From: Acephala macrosclerotiorum
Lineage: Eukaryota > Ascomycota > Leotiomycetes > Helotiales > Mollisiaceae
Assembly: GCA_014904845.1 (NCBI GenBank)
Contig: MU119203.1
Location: 186,001-250,000 of the forward strand
DNA: 64,000 nucleotides
Direction of reading: 5' to 3'
Position numbers and translations under genes: made by a program. The notes beneath the pieces were generated by a model, which had not been told where the DNA came from, did no database searches, and worked only from the letters and a program-made list of their open reading frames with translations. Positions 1 to 11,393 of this stretch are shown here, in pieces. The stretch's first letter is position 1; each line of letters opens with the position of its first letter.

Positions 1-856
1 AAAGCTGCCGAGGCACAAAATTCAAAAGCGTATATCTCGAGGACCGAATCGTATTGCCCACATATGGATATCCGGTCCTCTCGTCAATGAGATCTTGCTT
101 CCGTGAAGCATCCAGGTTGATATGGCGTCCATCCTTAGAAGGGGGAATCTGCGTCTGCCAGAGTAATATCTCCGTGATCTTTTTCTTCCAGTCCTTCGCT
201 TTCTGCACCAAAAAGTTTGTCTTGCTCGTTTGTCTGGCCCAAACATCGTAATTCGGCAGGCTGTAGTTCAAGGGTCCCAATGTCTTCTTATCCTTGCCTC
301 TCAAAATAGACGGATCCGGAAAACGCTCATTCGAGTCGGATTGGGAAATTCCCGGATCGTTTTCGAGAACAGGAGATATACTGATGCTTGAAAGCCTCTG
401 CTTTGCCTTTCCATCTTCCTGTCTGGAAGCAGCGGCTCCTTGTGGTTCAGACGGTCCTGCCTCGACAAGCTCGATTGGACTATTTTCGGATTGGCTCGTT
501 ATGCCTCTATTGAATATCGCCCTTCTCAATGAATACCCTCTGTCTCGTGTCCGTGGAGAAGTCGGCGACACCGGATTCGACGCTTTCCTCGAGAGAATCC
601 TCGCCGCAGGTTTAGGCGCTTCACTCGACCTCTTCGGGCCCGCTCCAGTATCGATTGAAAGTTCTGGAGTCCCAGGTCTTTGCGTGGCAGAAACAGCAGC
701 CGTAGCCCTGTCAAGATCCTGCGAGAACCGTACTCTCGGCGCCTCTCTCTCTTGCGAATTTCGCTCGTCCATTGCGTTGGAACGCTGCGGTGGATCGGTG
801 GTAGCTCTTCTGATGCCCGAAGATGAGCTTGAACTCCTTCCTATACTGTCCGCCAT
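1..856 (-). CDS. DNF3: P4-ATPase phospholipid flippase, Dnf3-like (N-terminal part, cut by window edge)
   Basis: The reading frame opens at the ATG at 854-856 and stays open for 285 codons to the window edge, so only the N-terminus is present. The first ~200 residues are low-complexity and Ser/Pro/Arg rich, with a basic RGYSLRR stretch of the kind I recall from filamentous-fungal Dnf3 proteins. The last part reads YVGNTIRSSRYTLLNFVPRQL, the signature just before the first membrane helix of P4-ATPases; the 'SSRYT..FVPRQL' form is closer to Dnf3 than to Drs2, Dnf1/2 or Neo1. Known role of the family: ATP-driven flipping of phospholipids to the cytosolic leaflet in Golgi/endosome membranes. The catalytic domains lie outside the window. 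A 29-codon upstream ORF starting at 930 overlaps this start in another frame. Family call is solid, paralogue call moderate. Confidence 0.8.
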   Translation of the reverse strand, partial: MADSIGRSSSSSSGIRRATTDPPQRSNAMDERNSQEREAPRVRFSQDLDRATAAVSATQRPGTPELSIDTGAGPKRSSEAPKPAARILSRKASNPVSPTSPRTRDRGYSLRRAIFNRGITSQSENSPIELVEAGPSEPQGAAASRQEDGKAKQRLSSISISPVLENDPGISQSDSNERFPDPSILRGKDKKTLGPLNYSLPNYDVWARQTSKTNFLVQKAKDWKKKITEILLWQTQIPPSKDGRHINLDASRKQDLIDERTGYPYVGNTIRSSRYTLLNFVPRQL

Positions 857-2109
857 GGCGACGTTGTCGTGGTTGCCTTCATTCGAAATATCGTGGCTGA
901 GGTCGAAGTCTGGTCGTTAGGCTTAGACATGCCGCGGTGCGCCAATAAAAGGTCTCTGAGTTGTCACCAGCTCATACGAGCTTACTGAATATCAACGAGC
1001 GTGTTGCCTCTCAATAGATGGCGTTTTGAGAGTATAGCTGGAGGTTATTCCACCTCATCGCAAAGTTAGTTCAAGGTTTAGAGGCTCCTCACGTTGCTCA
1101 CTCATATTGGTTTGGTCTTATTCGTCGATCATTTCGTCAATGGAGGGGCTGGGCGCATCTAGTGCATTTTTATCGACTTTTTCTAATTATTGATAAGGCA
1201 CATCAACGTTAACTTCTCATTACTCGTAGTCCTGAGGTTTCATTTCTGATTGCCGTAACATACTGTAAGACCGATCAAAATATATACTTCTGTAATCAAT
1301 CCTTTTTCATTAACGGACTTAGAAAAACGACTAAGTTCGTGAGCTAATACCCTTACAAATTGGTTGTGAACTTGCGTATCTCTAGATGCTTTGCCCTTCG
1401 GAATGTCAACCAGTAGAAGAAACACTGTGAAGAGCGCATTGCACTGAATAGTTACCAGAAACACGTTTAGCATCTTGAGCAGTAATGATGGTTAGCAGGA
1501 TCGCACCGATCGAACTGTTCCCAAATTCACGTCTGAGGTATCACTCTATTCTGTTCAAAGATAGGATATCTTTATAATGAAGTTCCATTATTAGGCCCGC
1601 CATGCTCGCACAATCTCAGCAAAACCAAGCAAGCCCTTTCCTCCAGTTTTACTACATCCCCTATTCCATATTTATTTCTCCCCTCTCCTCTGGAGATACA
1701 AAAACAACATGAAGAGTGTCCTTATTTGGGATAGATGAACTCAGAAATCGCGCCTAACAGAATTGCCCAAACAAAAACGATCTCTGTGCCAGCCATGATC
1801 GATCAAAATCGTCAAGTTCGTGGCGTATGACAAAAAGAAAAAAAGGAGAGGCAAATAGCAATTTTTCGTGTGTAGATACACGAGAAATCAAGGCGACCAA
1901 AGTTAAGACAAGAATCGAAGAGCAAATATTCCACACTGGCCGTCATGTATTTACGCTCTTCCCTTTGAAAATCCACCCACAAAACGCCTCCCATGTCTCG
2001 AACTGTGCCACCATATTGTCTTGGCGAACACTTTGGGGTCAATACCACCGATGCAATCGAGCATCAGGCAGATGTTTTGGGCCAGCCGTCATGCTCAGGT
2101 ACTGATGCC
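857..2109. other. intergenic region: flippase upstream DNA and homeobox-gene downstream DNA
   Basis: No convincing gene. Both flanking genes are on the minus strand, so this holds the promoter and leader of the flippase gene and the 3' untranslated region of the homeobox gene. The short ORFs here (up to about 100 codons) have no recognisable domain and no splice partners. Confidence 0.6.
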
Positions 2110-4002
2110 CTATTGAGTCTCTGGAGACAGACTCGCTGGGTCATCGTTGAACGAAACGAGTTGGTTCATATCCATATCTGCTTGCTGTTCTGCAAAGGCT
2201 GGAGAATGAGAATGCATAGGGAGATTGAGAGTGTGTTTGGAGTACATCTCGTTCAGCCCTGTACCATCATCGGATGCGTTAGAGGGGTCATGTGACATGC
2301 TATACACATCAGCTGAAGCACTTCGGTGCATCATAGACATTGGTGGTGACTGATCAACGATTGCCGGGTCGCCGTGGCCCATGAAAGAGAGTGGAGATAC
2401 TGAAGGTTGAATCATTCCTCCAGCATTGTCCACCATTGGGTTTGGCGAGAGATAGGGCACCGTGTAGGGGGTATTATTATATGATGAAGCAGGGAGAGCG
2501 CCCGTGTCCGGTCCTTGGGAGAAGAAGCCAGGACTGGCAAACTCGGATGGGGATGCAGTCGTGGCTGCAGACATTGGATACTGTCTGAAATCCATACCGT
2601 ATCCAGAGGAAGTGTCGATTCTGAGGTTAGGTCCCATAGGGCCCAGACTATTGGGCTGTTGTGGCACAGGAGCGAAGATATTAGGGTTGTTTTGTGGCTG
2701 TGACTCGCCTGGATGCTGGATGAGGAATGATGGCATGGGATTGTTGAACATCGAAAAGTCGACGGCCATTGGGACGGATCTACTTCGTTGTCTCTTGTGG
2801 CCAGGGCCACGGGGACCTTGGTGAAGATTAACGCCCCATCCTTCTTGGAACATGCCAACATGTGCTTGTGCGTTGTAATTCGGTTGAGATGCTGGGCGGG
2901 GACCAGTGGGAGATACAGGTGCGGAAGCTGATAGTTGCTGGTGGTCGAAAGGACTGTGACGAGTCATGAAAGACTCAAGAGAGACTAGCTTTGCCAATTG
3001 CCCGCTCAGAACTTTAGGGTGTCCTCCAAGATGATGTACCATTATCTGCGATGCTTGCTGGTCCTCTGTGAAGTCGCCGCACTGGAAAAATCCACCAGAT
3101 CCTGACGAGTCCATGAAGAAGTTCGGCGGTCGATTGAGTTCCACGACCAGACCACCGGGCTTTCCCGACTCGATATCCCCATTTTCCAGGAAGATATTCT
3201 TGATGAAGGCGAAAGGGTACTCGATCTTGTACCCGGCTTGGTCGTTGTTGATGTAATAAGTCATGCATCCCTTTTCCGGCGAGTAAAAAATAATTAGATC
3301 CATGGCATTTTGCCCCACGCGTCTCCATGATCCGATGCTTAATGAACGACACGAAAGATGGTGAATGACTAGCAATTCGTAAGTAGTCTGATCCAATATG
3401 CCGGCAAGAATATTGCACGTACCAACTTTGCCTTGAGGACCCTGGTCACCTCCCATCATCATGCTACTACTTCCATACGGCATAAGGCCGGATCGACCAA
3501 GGAAGTTCCCTCCCAAGGACTTTCCAGACTCCATGGCCTGGATGGCAAGGTACTGGCGCATCGATTCTGGAATGGCATCGCAATCTTCGCCAGTTTCTAT
3601 GCTCTTCTTTGCTAACAGCTTTATTTTGGCTCGTCTAATTATATCCACTTAGTTTCGGTATGATCGACATGGTTCGCATGGAACTCACCTGTTCTGAAAC
3701 CAAATTTGCACAGATCGTTCCGTCATGTTGATGTCTTCTGCGATTCTCTCCCTAACGGTGGCAGTTGGAGTCGGGTTTTTGTTGAATTCCATTTCCAGTG
3801 TAACTAATTGATCTTGTGTAGCACGTTGACGCTTCTGATTCTTCTGCTGTTGAGTTAGAGTGCTTTTCCTTGGGGGTCGTCGAGATGCTGATGAGCTACT
3901 GGCTGAGTTCGACGCGGTGGGACTCGGTGTAGAAGACATCTTGATCGTTGCGTCCTCTTGCGACATGTCTGCCATCCTGATTTCTGGCGAAGCTGTAGAC
4001 AT
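2110..4002 (-). CDS. homeobox transcription factor
   Basis: Two exons, 4002-3689 and 3634-2110, give 612 residues. The 54-nt intron splits the homeodomain exactly at the WFQN-RR-AKIK recognition helix (exon 1 ends AACAG|GTGAGT, exon 2 begins after TTAG, with an ACTAAG branch site). The homeodomain covers about residues 51-110 and contains the invariant W-F-x-N-R core, so sequence-specific DNA binding is expected. The rest is long, Ser/Pro/Gln/Met rich and probably disordered, with a conserved block after the homeodomain containing [20 protein letters not shown] and an [13 protein letters not shown] patch. Fungal proteins of this layout are related to yeast Pho2 and to the conidiation and phialide regulators of plant-pathogenic fungi. 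I cannot say which paralogue this is. The long pyrimidine-rich leader and very large upstream spacer suit a developmentally regulated gene. Confidence 0.9.
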
Positions 4003-7000
4003 TGTTCGCGTAGATATCCAAATTCTGGCTCCAAGCTGTCCAACTTTGTGTGCACCTCCCTCGGTCGCAAGTCGTAGAAGGTCAGGTTAGAAATGAGTAA
4101 TATGTCGGTGTGAATGTGGTGTCGGGATTCGACGAAAGTGGGTGATCGATGAACAATCGATAGAATCAAAAGGTAGATAAGTGTGGGTGTAAATGCGTGT
4201 CGCTGGTCTCGCAGGCTAGTGAATGGGATTGATGTCGAAGAAGATGCTCTGAAATCGTAAAAGCTCGGGCAAGGAACGTGCGGTTTGAAAGTGGTGAACT
4301 GTGAATCTTGATGAAGAAGCCGAAGGAATGACTTGGTGCCGTAAAGGAGTGAACGGTTGACCAGATTGGCTTGAAGGAAATGGAAAGAATAACGAGGGAG
4401 AAGGGTACGAGGCGGCGATGAGGTTGATGGAGAGGTGAGGAGAGGAGAAGAGACGAGACGAGAATCCGAAAACAAGACCAGGCCGCCCGCTTAGAGAGCG
4501 TTCAGAGCGCTAGCGCAGTTTTAGAAACCACAACCACTGGGGCCAGTGCCTTCGCCTTCACAATTCACAGTTCACCCCCACTACCATTGACACCGGCTGC
4601 AGACGCATCAAAGTCGACAACATTTAGAGTTAGACTACCACCCAAGGCGGCTCGGGCGTACGACGGTCATGGACAAAGGTGCCCATCTACGAAGCTATTT
4701 GCTCTTCCATGGCTATTGACCGAGGAGCGTCAACGAACCAGGAAGCTGTCTACGATTCTGTCTGCCCACCCTCGAAGCCTTCAGGCCGTCAGCAGAGAAA
4801 AGGAGAGACTCGACTCGACCACGACTTGCGTTGGTGGTGCATGGCCCATCCAAAACGAGGTCGCCTACTGGAGGGATCCTACCCTCTTCCTGTGTCAGCC
4901 AGGGTATCCCCCCTGAGCCACCACCCAAGACTCAAAAGCTTCACCGTCTCTGGATCTCGCCCTAGGCGTGAGAGCCAGGAAGGACATCGCGTCCTCCGCC
5001 CCATCGCTACCAATGCAATCATCCGGCTCATGCACAGGTTCCAGTCTCGACAAGACCTGCATCCATAATGTCTCCAGCACGCAACATCTTTCCCGAACCC
5101 GCCGTATTGTTTTCTCTGCGTCTACGATGGTAGCCCTGTGTTTACGGGATGCTCGCCGTGTACAACTGACCTTCTGGATCCGTCTAGTTGGGGGTTTCAA
5201 CTGGCCATGCTCAACCCAACACCTTGCGCGAAAACATGATTGCCGCCTCTCACGGGCCAATAATTATCACTTGATGCGATTTGGGATGAAAATAGAGCAT
5301 CAGCATCAAGCTGCTGATCGCGTCAACAACATTGGCGCGAAGGTGGGCGGAAGAAAACGTCAAAGTCAGCATTTGTGTTTGACTGGACCAGGCGTTGGAC
5401 CAGTCGTAAATCCTAGCGACTCCGGCCAGAAAGCGTACCTGCGTTAGTCTTTCTACTTTAGGTTTAGTCAGGGGGGGCCAGACGAGCGCATGAGAGGAAC
5501 ACCCCTTTTCGCTCTTGCACCGGAGAAATCCCCAAGACACAGGTGACCACGACCGTCCCGAAGCAGTAAAGCTTTGTGTCTGGCCGAGGTCAAGGAGGAG
5601 AATTAGGACTCAGGCGTGCTCGTAAATCGCTCCTTCAAGCAAGTTTGAACTGTTGAGAAGCGGTTTTAAACCGTTGTCAATGGGCACCTGGTCCTCGATT
5701 TCCCAACTGAGCATAGCGTCGAACATGTGCCCTATGAGTCGACAGCCACAAAGCCAACTAGACCCTCCTCAGACGCACGGGTATAAAGGCAGTATTTTAG
5801 GCTCGAGATTCTTATGCTGGTCACGCTAGGACAGTCGACTCGCGCCGCCCTTGAGAAAAGTGGCGCTTATGTGCGGACGATAATCCTCCGCGTAAGCCAT
5901 GCTACTTCGCCTTGCACGTCGAATGAAAAAATCTCTATTTTCTACGAAAACCTTAGAAAAAGTTAGGGAATGGTTTATGCATCGAGATGCTTCACATCCG
6001 TTCGAACCGAAGTTTCAATCAAATTAGTAGTCTTGATCATGATATCTCTTGCCCTTTTGCTTTATAACACCTCTGGCAAAGCTCCACTACCTCTATTGCC
6101 CTCCACCATTTTCTTCAACGTTGTACAGTTTCTCATCGAATTTGCGCTCATACCACTGGTAAAGATGGCCGACCATTGCCATTTGACAGTTCATGCATCC
6201 CAAAATATCCTCCTTTTCAAAACTCAGCGCGGCTTCGTCCCGTCTTTGCTTCCAGTCTTTGACGCCGCCAAGAACTCCCGTCCGGGGAGGTACGCCATGC
6301 GTACCCTGAGCGTTTGATGTCCATCGCAAAAATAACCATCGTCGAGTTATATCCACCTCAAGACGCGCACTCTGTACCAACATCCATTTTGAACATTTGG
6401 CATGAAGTGCCAAGTCAAGGTTATCGATAAATAAATAAAAAAGGACGTTAAGGCGCGGTGTGCCCCGGGCATGAGGCTCCTCTATTCCCCGCTCTCCTTT
6501 GTGAGGGGCAAGATGATATCGTCGTGGTGGAGCATCGTCAAACACTTTTGCGTGTCTCGCTTCATGCCCCTTGCCCAACGATGCCCTATATCATCATCGA
6601 TATCGATCCTTATAAGATGGACGTCGAGCCGAGATCAGCAACATGGACGGATATTCTCTCCGAAATCGCAAGGTCTAAGCTCATCATACCGAACGGGACG
6701 TTTTCCGCCACTGTCAAACGCAGGGTGCTTGAATCAAAACTTGTGCTAGGCACAAGGTATGATAACAATACAAAAGTATACTAAGAAGTCGCGGCCGCTC
6801 CAAAACATACCGGTAGTCAATCAGAAGATGATCATCGTTTACCCCAGTATTTCTGCTGCAGAACCACCAAGGTCGCCTACATTCTGTCCGAATAATGCTC
6901 GATGAGCTAGTTCTCAAACCATATGCGCTCCCGGGACTTCCAACGGTTCCTCGAGACCAAGAGCGTTGGGATCAGAGACGCTATACGGTCAGCCCTTGCC

Positions 7001-8202
7001 TTCCGTGGCGCCTCAGAAGTTTGATTCCAGACAAACAGACGACCAGTCAGTATGTGGCAGCAAAACGCTGTCTCTCTCCAACATATTTAAATAAACGAGT
7101 GTATAAGCCTCCATCAATATCCTAAGGCCCTAGACTCCAAAGAGGAGACCATCTCGAAGATACCGCCCCTCATAGGACATTCGAGAAAGCATACAGGACA
7201 GGTCTTATGTCAACCACAACATCCTCTTCTCTCAAAATGTCTACCTTATCGACGGCTGCTGCCTTCTCGGAACTTCATCTTCTTAATTTAAGAATTGCTA
7301 GAATATGAATGACTTTGATTGATCTCTCAGGCACGAGCAAACTATTCTACAAAGAGCAGGAAAGCAAGAATTCCATCGAAGGCTTTGCTGACTTACGACT
7401 ACGGCGTGTAGCGAAAGCTCGAATTCCTCTCAACATTCCCGATTTCCGAAACGTGCCCAACGAATCTATACAAGCCTCAACAAAAGCAACATCAGACGAA
7501 AGTTCGGATGAATCATCTCGTAATCCTCCCATCTGATAGATATCCTCGTCAAGTCACAGCTGGACACTTCCAACGAATCAAACCTGGTTCTTTCCAAAAC
7601 TCGACAGACTTGGTTACAAATGCATCCATCAGCATTCGCTGAACAGCCTTCAAGTATATCTCGCGATACCTCACGACAAATTGATGATGGGAATTCACCG
7701 TCACGTCATGTCTCGTCTTCAAGATCGATGACATCTCATAATTTAATCAATCGCCAATTGAAGCACAACGTGGCAGAGCGTGCATTATCAAAAGCTCATA
7801 TATTCAGTACACCCAATTCCGGTTGTGGCGCTTTCAGGTCCTGCCTGGTAGGGCTGACTTACGCGTATTGCCACCTCCTTTCCACCTTCTCTCACCAACA
7901 GGCTCATGCTGGGTAACTATAACCACCAGCTTCGAGAACACATATAGGCTATACAGACGGACAGCCAGACCCTAACACAGACAAAGGAAGATTCCGGTAC
8001 AGGGCATTGTCCGAGCATAGCGCAGGAGATAATACCAAGTCTTACATCTCAAAAGTTCAGACGAACCTCAAGATAGCCTAAATCAGTAGCAGTACCACCT
8101 CACCATCATGCTATATTCGGTAACCTCTCCTTCCATCTGATTTTCATGCACGTGACGCCTTTTCATCCAGAGCGTAACATACCGCAGGCAATCGAGGCCT
8201 AC
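4003..8202. other. large gene-free region upstream of the homeobox gene
   Basis: About 4.2 kb without a gene I can support. Positions 4003-4490 look like the transcribed leader of the homeobox gene: on the minus strand they are pyrimidine-rich and carry a 206-codon ORF (4475-3855) that overlaps the homeobox start in another frame. The rest has only unrelated short ORFs on both strands, the longest 161 codons at 6578-6093 on the minus strand, with no known motif and no conserved-looking exon chain. A non-coding transcript or distal regulatory DNA is possible but not shown. Confidence 0.5.
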
Positions 8203-9062
8203 CTACTCAAACGGACTTGCAGGTTCAGGAGCTGCATACCGTCGCCGCAATAGAAAGGCCGCGAACCTCTGTTCCATGCGCGCGAACTGCAGAACACAAA
8301 AGATCAGACCAAAATCCTGTACCCATAACAGAAAATGCCATGACATTGACGTTGACAACTGCCGGATTTCTTAACTCACAATGCTAGTCTGTTCAGAAGG
8401 CACAATTCCATCTTTGACCCACACTGCATAGCTGCCCATGAGGTTCGCCATCATGACATCTGTTGTCAGTCGGTCGCCGACGATGGCGATTTGGTCGGGT
8501 CGAGTGACGCCGGTTTCGGGATATTTGAGGAAGTAGGCCATAATTTCGGGGCCGCAGCCGGGTTTCTTGGTACTGTGTGGGAGGACGGGGATGAAGGTTG
8601 AGGCTTCGACTGCTTTGGCGAGCTTTAATGATGGGTCGACGGAGGAGGCGCCTGCTGTGTTGGAGACGATGAGGAGCTTTCGGCCGGGATATGCTTCTCT
8701 TAAGCGCTTGAAGTTTTCCTGCTTGATGTCAGTCATCTGAAGCTGCTCGTATAATAATAATCTGAATTTATAAAGTAGGCGGTTCGACAAAATGAAATAT
8801 TGGTCATGTGTCAAGTTACCTCATATGGCTTGTAGACTTCATTCTCATGTGGAACAGCAAAACAGTTATCTTTGTCCAGCACTATAGCTCTGATATCGAC
8901 CACCTTCTTCCCATCCTTCTCATACTTCGCAAAGGCTGCATTCAACGGAATAGGCAGCTGATTGAAAGTTGAGATGGTAGAGTGAGGTAAACATAATGTC
9001 GGTTTTGTGGCCAAACGAAATAAGTTTAACGTAGCTGAGACATTGAAAGCGTTCATGTCCAT
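8203..9062 (-). CDS. GEP4: mitochondrial phosphatidylglycerophosphatase (Gep4/PTPMT-like HAD phosphatase)
   Basis: Three exons, 9062-8820, 8718-8380 and 8286-8203, give 221 residues; all junctions are phase 0 with GT-AG ends. HAD-superfamily signatures are in order: the nucleophile motif LDKDNC with Asp63 and Asp65, SNTAG (motif II), KKPGC (motif III lysine) and GDRLTTDV (motif IV acidic pair). The last exon encodes the conserved tail ending RRRYAAPEP. Gep4 dephosphorylates phosphatidylglycerol-phosphate to phosphatidylglycerol on the matrix side of the inner mitochondrial membrane, a step of cardiolipin synthesis. The gene is divergent from SMD3 with only 248 bp between the two start codons, so the promoter is probably shared. 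Without the last exon the frame would end at SIVS, so the second intron (8379-8287) matters for annotation. Confidence 0.93.
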
Positions 9063-9310
9063 TTGCTAAACTCTCGAACTCATGAAATTAATGAATGTCC
9101 CTACCAAGAATGGAGTTTGAGGAATCCAAGCTCGAGCTTGAGCTTGAAATGAAAGCCTGGCGCTAGCGGAGAGCTTTAAAATCACTAGCGCCGTCAAAGT
9201 CAAAGAAATCCAACTGCACACGATACCGCGCAAACCACCACGAACTCTCCTTTCGACCTCCTCTACCACCGACCGCTATATCTCAATCTTGAAAGCGGAA
9301 ATCGGACATC
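9063..9310. promoter_or_regulatory. probable bidirectional promoter between GEP4 and SMD3
   Basis: Only 248 bp separate the two divergent start codons, so both 5' leaders and both promoters must lie here. A Gep4-Smd3 head-to-head pair would share open chromatin. No clear TATA box was seen. Assignment as a promoter is inferred from position alone. Confidence 0.6.
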
Positions 9311-9947
9311 ATGACCAGCACAATCGGTATCCCAATCAAACTGTTGAATGAGGCGCAGGTTCGCAATCACCGTTCTTTTCACACCCCGCCTTTTCCTCTC
9401 CGAATACAAGAGTCGGCGAGCGGCGCATTGGATGTGGGATAGTTGGCTGATGTTTTGATACAGGGGCATGTCGTTACTCTCGAAATCACGTCTGGGCAGG
9501 TGTATCGCGGAAAGCTACTTGAGGGTTCGTTTCTTCCTTTCCTTTCCTTTCCCAGGCACACCTTCTCCAAGCTCCAACACGCACACGAAGTTATAGAATA
9601 TCCTAACAAGATTGGGGACGCAGCCGAAGATAATATGAACGTCCAACTCAAAGACATCACCGTCACCGCACGCGACGGCCGAGTCAGCCATCTAGACCAA
9701 GTCTACATTCGAGGCTCGCACGTTCGATTCTTCATCGTGCCAGACATGCTTAGGTACGATCCTATTCTCCCCCAAACGATCCTGTATAGGGCTTCATCTG
9801 GCAAGACTAAAGAGGTCTAACGGAAGTTCTAGGAATGCACCGATGTTTAGAAGTAGAGGTGTTAAGGGTCGTGGTGTTGGTCTTGCGAGAGGAAGAGCTA
9901 CGGTTAGCAGAGCGAGAGCGAGTGGACGGGGTGCACCAAGGGGTTAG
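9311..9947 (+). CDS. SMD3: small nuclear ribonucleoprotein Sm D3
   Basis: Four exons, 9311-9358, 9464-9524, 9624-9753 and 9833-9947, give 117 residues, the usual SmD3 length. The protein starts [16 protein letters not shown]. The Sm1 motif follows ([18 protein letters not shown], then MNVQLKDI), then Sm2 with [17 protein letters not shown], and a Gly/Arg-rich tail with RG repeats ([13 protein letters not shown]), the usual target of symmetric arginine methylation. SmD3 is part of the heptameric Sm ring on U1, U2, U4 and U5 snRNAs and acts in the nuclear spliceosome after cytoplasmic assembly. The exon 2-3 junction (GAG G|CC GAA) and the exon 3-4 junction (CTT AG|G AAT) keep the family sequence unbroken. 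It is divergent from GEP4. Confidence 0.96.
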
Positions 9948-10289
9948 AGGATATTTGAGGATGGGAGGGAATATGAGCTTGTGCTGTAGCTGGATTGGAG
10001 TGTTTATTGGCGTTTAGGGAAAGAAAGGCATAACTTGGCATATTGCCAAATGAAAAGCAAACCAATTTGGGAGCCGACTTGAAGACTCACAAGGCCTACC
10101 TCTTGCCATATGTGAATTTCAAGCAATCAGAATCTACAGAAAGCTCGTTGTGGTGACGTCACCTATGATCGAGAGCTTGATAAATATTTCGAAGGCAGAA
10201 ACATCGTCACGTGCATGTATATAATCATCTCGAATTATTTTGCCAACTCCGATACCTTCCGACTCACCAACATCTCAAGTCACCCAAAA
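9948..10289. promoter_or_regulatory. SMD3 3' region and IRC6 upstream region
   Basis: The region contains a TGACGTCA palindrome (10154-10161, a CRE/ATF-type site), a GATAAATATT AT-rich stretch (10179-10188) and a CACGTG E-box (10208-10213), all within about 140 bp of the IRC6 start. These are motif matches only; use as binding sites is inferred. Confidence 0.4.
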
Positions 10290-11393
10290 ATGGAGATCCC
10301 AAACCCACGACGTATTCTAGCCGTCTCCCGGCCAGATCATGGTCTACTAGACCTTCTCCAAGGTGAACTCACCCCTCTATGCTTCCCCGCCATTCCCCGC
10401 CATCTAACACATGACCAGGCTTCACAGGATCAAAACCCACCCTCTCCGACCCCTCCACAATAGCAGGAACAACCCATCCCTACCCCATCACCACACCTTA
10501 TTACACAGCATCGATCCCTATATGGCTTGACGAGATATCCTCTCCACCAGCCTGGTCCAAAGAATTCTTAGCGCCAGAAGCAAAAGAAGTTCTTTCGGCT
10601 TTGGGAGCCTTCGTCGTTTCCTTCAAAAAACCCTTGAATCAAGCAGAGTTAGAAGAGGTAAAGGAGCTGCTGAGGTGTGTAGGAGAAGTAGTGAAAGAGG
10701 GATGCGGCATGATGTGGGATGGAGTAGCGGTTGCGGTTGGTATGCCGAGAGGTGAAGTGGGTGGTGAGGAGTCGGTTAGCGCAATGAAGGGAGAGGAGTG
10801 GGAGGATTTGTGTCAGGAGGAGGGGTTTGAGTGGATTGATTGGGAGGAGAAGGGGAGGAATGAGTATTCTGGTGTGTTTAAGCTCGAATTGCCCTTTCTT
10901 GATTCAGGTCTCAGGAAGTGCTTTTGAGGTATGGCAAGACGCTGACTAGAGCAGAAACCCAAGGTCTTGAGCGTCTGAAAGAGGCTCTTGAAGCAAATGA
11001 TTGGGAGGCACCTGATGAGTTGGGTGATGCGATGGGATTAGAGGACTTTGAAGGAGAGGACGATGATGAGAATGGAAGTCTTGGCTTTAATCTGGGTCCA
11101 GAGGATAGAGCAGAAATGGAAATGGAGATGTTTGGAATGAAGAGAGCTATCTACCAGGGCGTGGAGGGCGTGGATGAAGAAGGCGCCGAGGAAGAGGTGG
11201 GAGACGGAGAAGATGACGAAGCCGAGAAGCTGCAAGCTATGATGCTGAAGATGCAGGCTGTACGAGGTGAGGGATTTGAAGTCTAGAATAAGGCATGGGA
11301 CTAATGGTTATAGATTTAGGAGCGGATATGCCAGAAGCCGAGAGGAAGAGGTTTGCTGCAAAAGCAGTTAACGACATAATGAAGAAATTATAG
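10290..11393 (+). CDS. IRC6: Irc6 / alpha- and gamma-adaptin-binding protein p34 family
   Basis: Four exons, 10290-10362, 10419-10871, 10955-11266 and 11314-11393, give 305 residues. The N-terminal half (MEIPNPRRILAVSRPDHGLLDLLQGFTGSK...) is a divergent small-GTPase-like fold typical of this family: a degenerate P-loop position followed by a long insert. The C-terminal half has the conserved helix GLERLKEALEANDW, a long acidic linker and a terminal amphipathic helix AERKRFAAKAVNDIM. Known role: cytosolic chaperone/regulator that binds AP-1 and AP-2 adaptor subunits in clathrin traffic; the yeast name refers to increased recombination centres. The third and fourth exons are needed for the family C-terminus; reading through introns would give early stops. 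Family call is good, substrate detail is inferred. Confidence 0.85.

Noticed and set aside
294..920. 208-codon plus-strand ORF
   Set aside because: Antisense to the flippase N-terminus, whose minus-strand translation has the conserved P4-ATPase signature; the plus frame has no domain.
5999..6020. possible tRNA B-box (GTTCGAACC)
   Set aside because: No matching A-box, acceptor stem or anticodon arm could be folded around it; other GTTCGA strings in the window are in coding DNA.
6093..6578. 161-codon minus-strand ORF
   Set aside because: Considered as an orphan gene; composition is irregular, no homology recalled, and no introns or conserved start.
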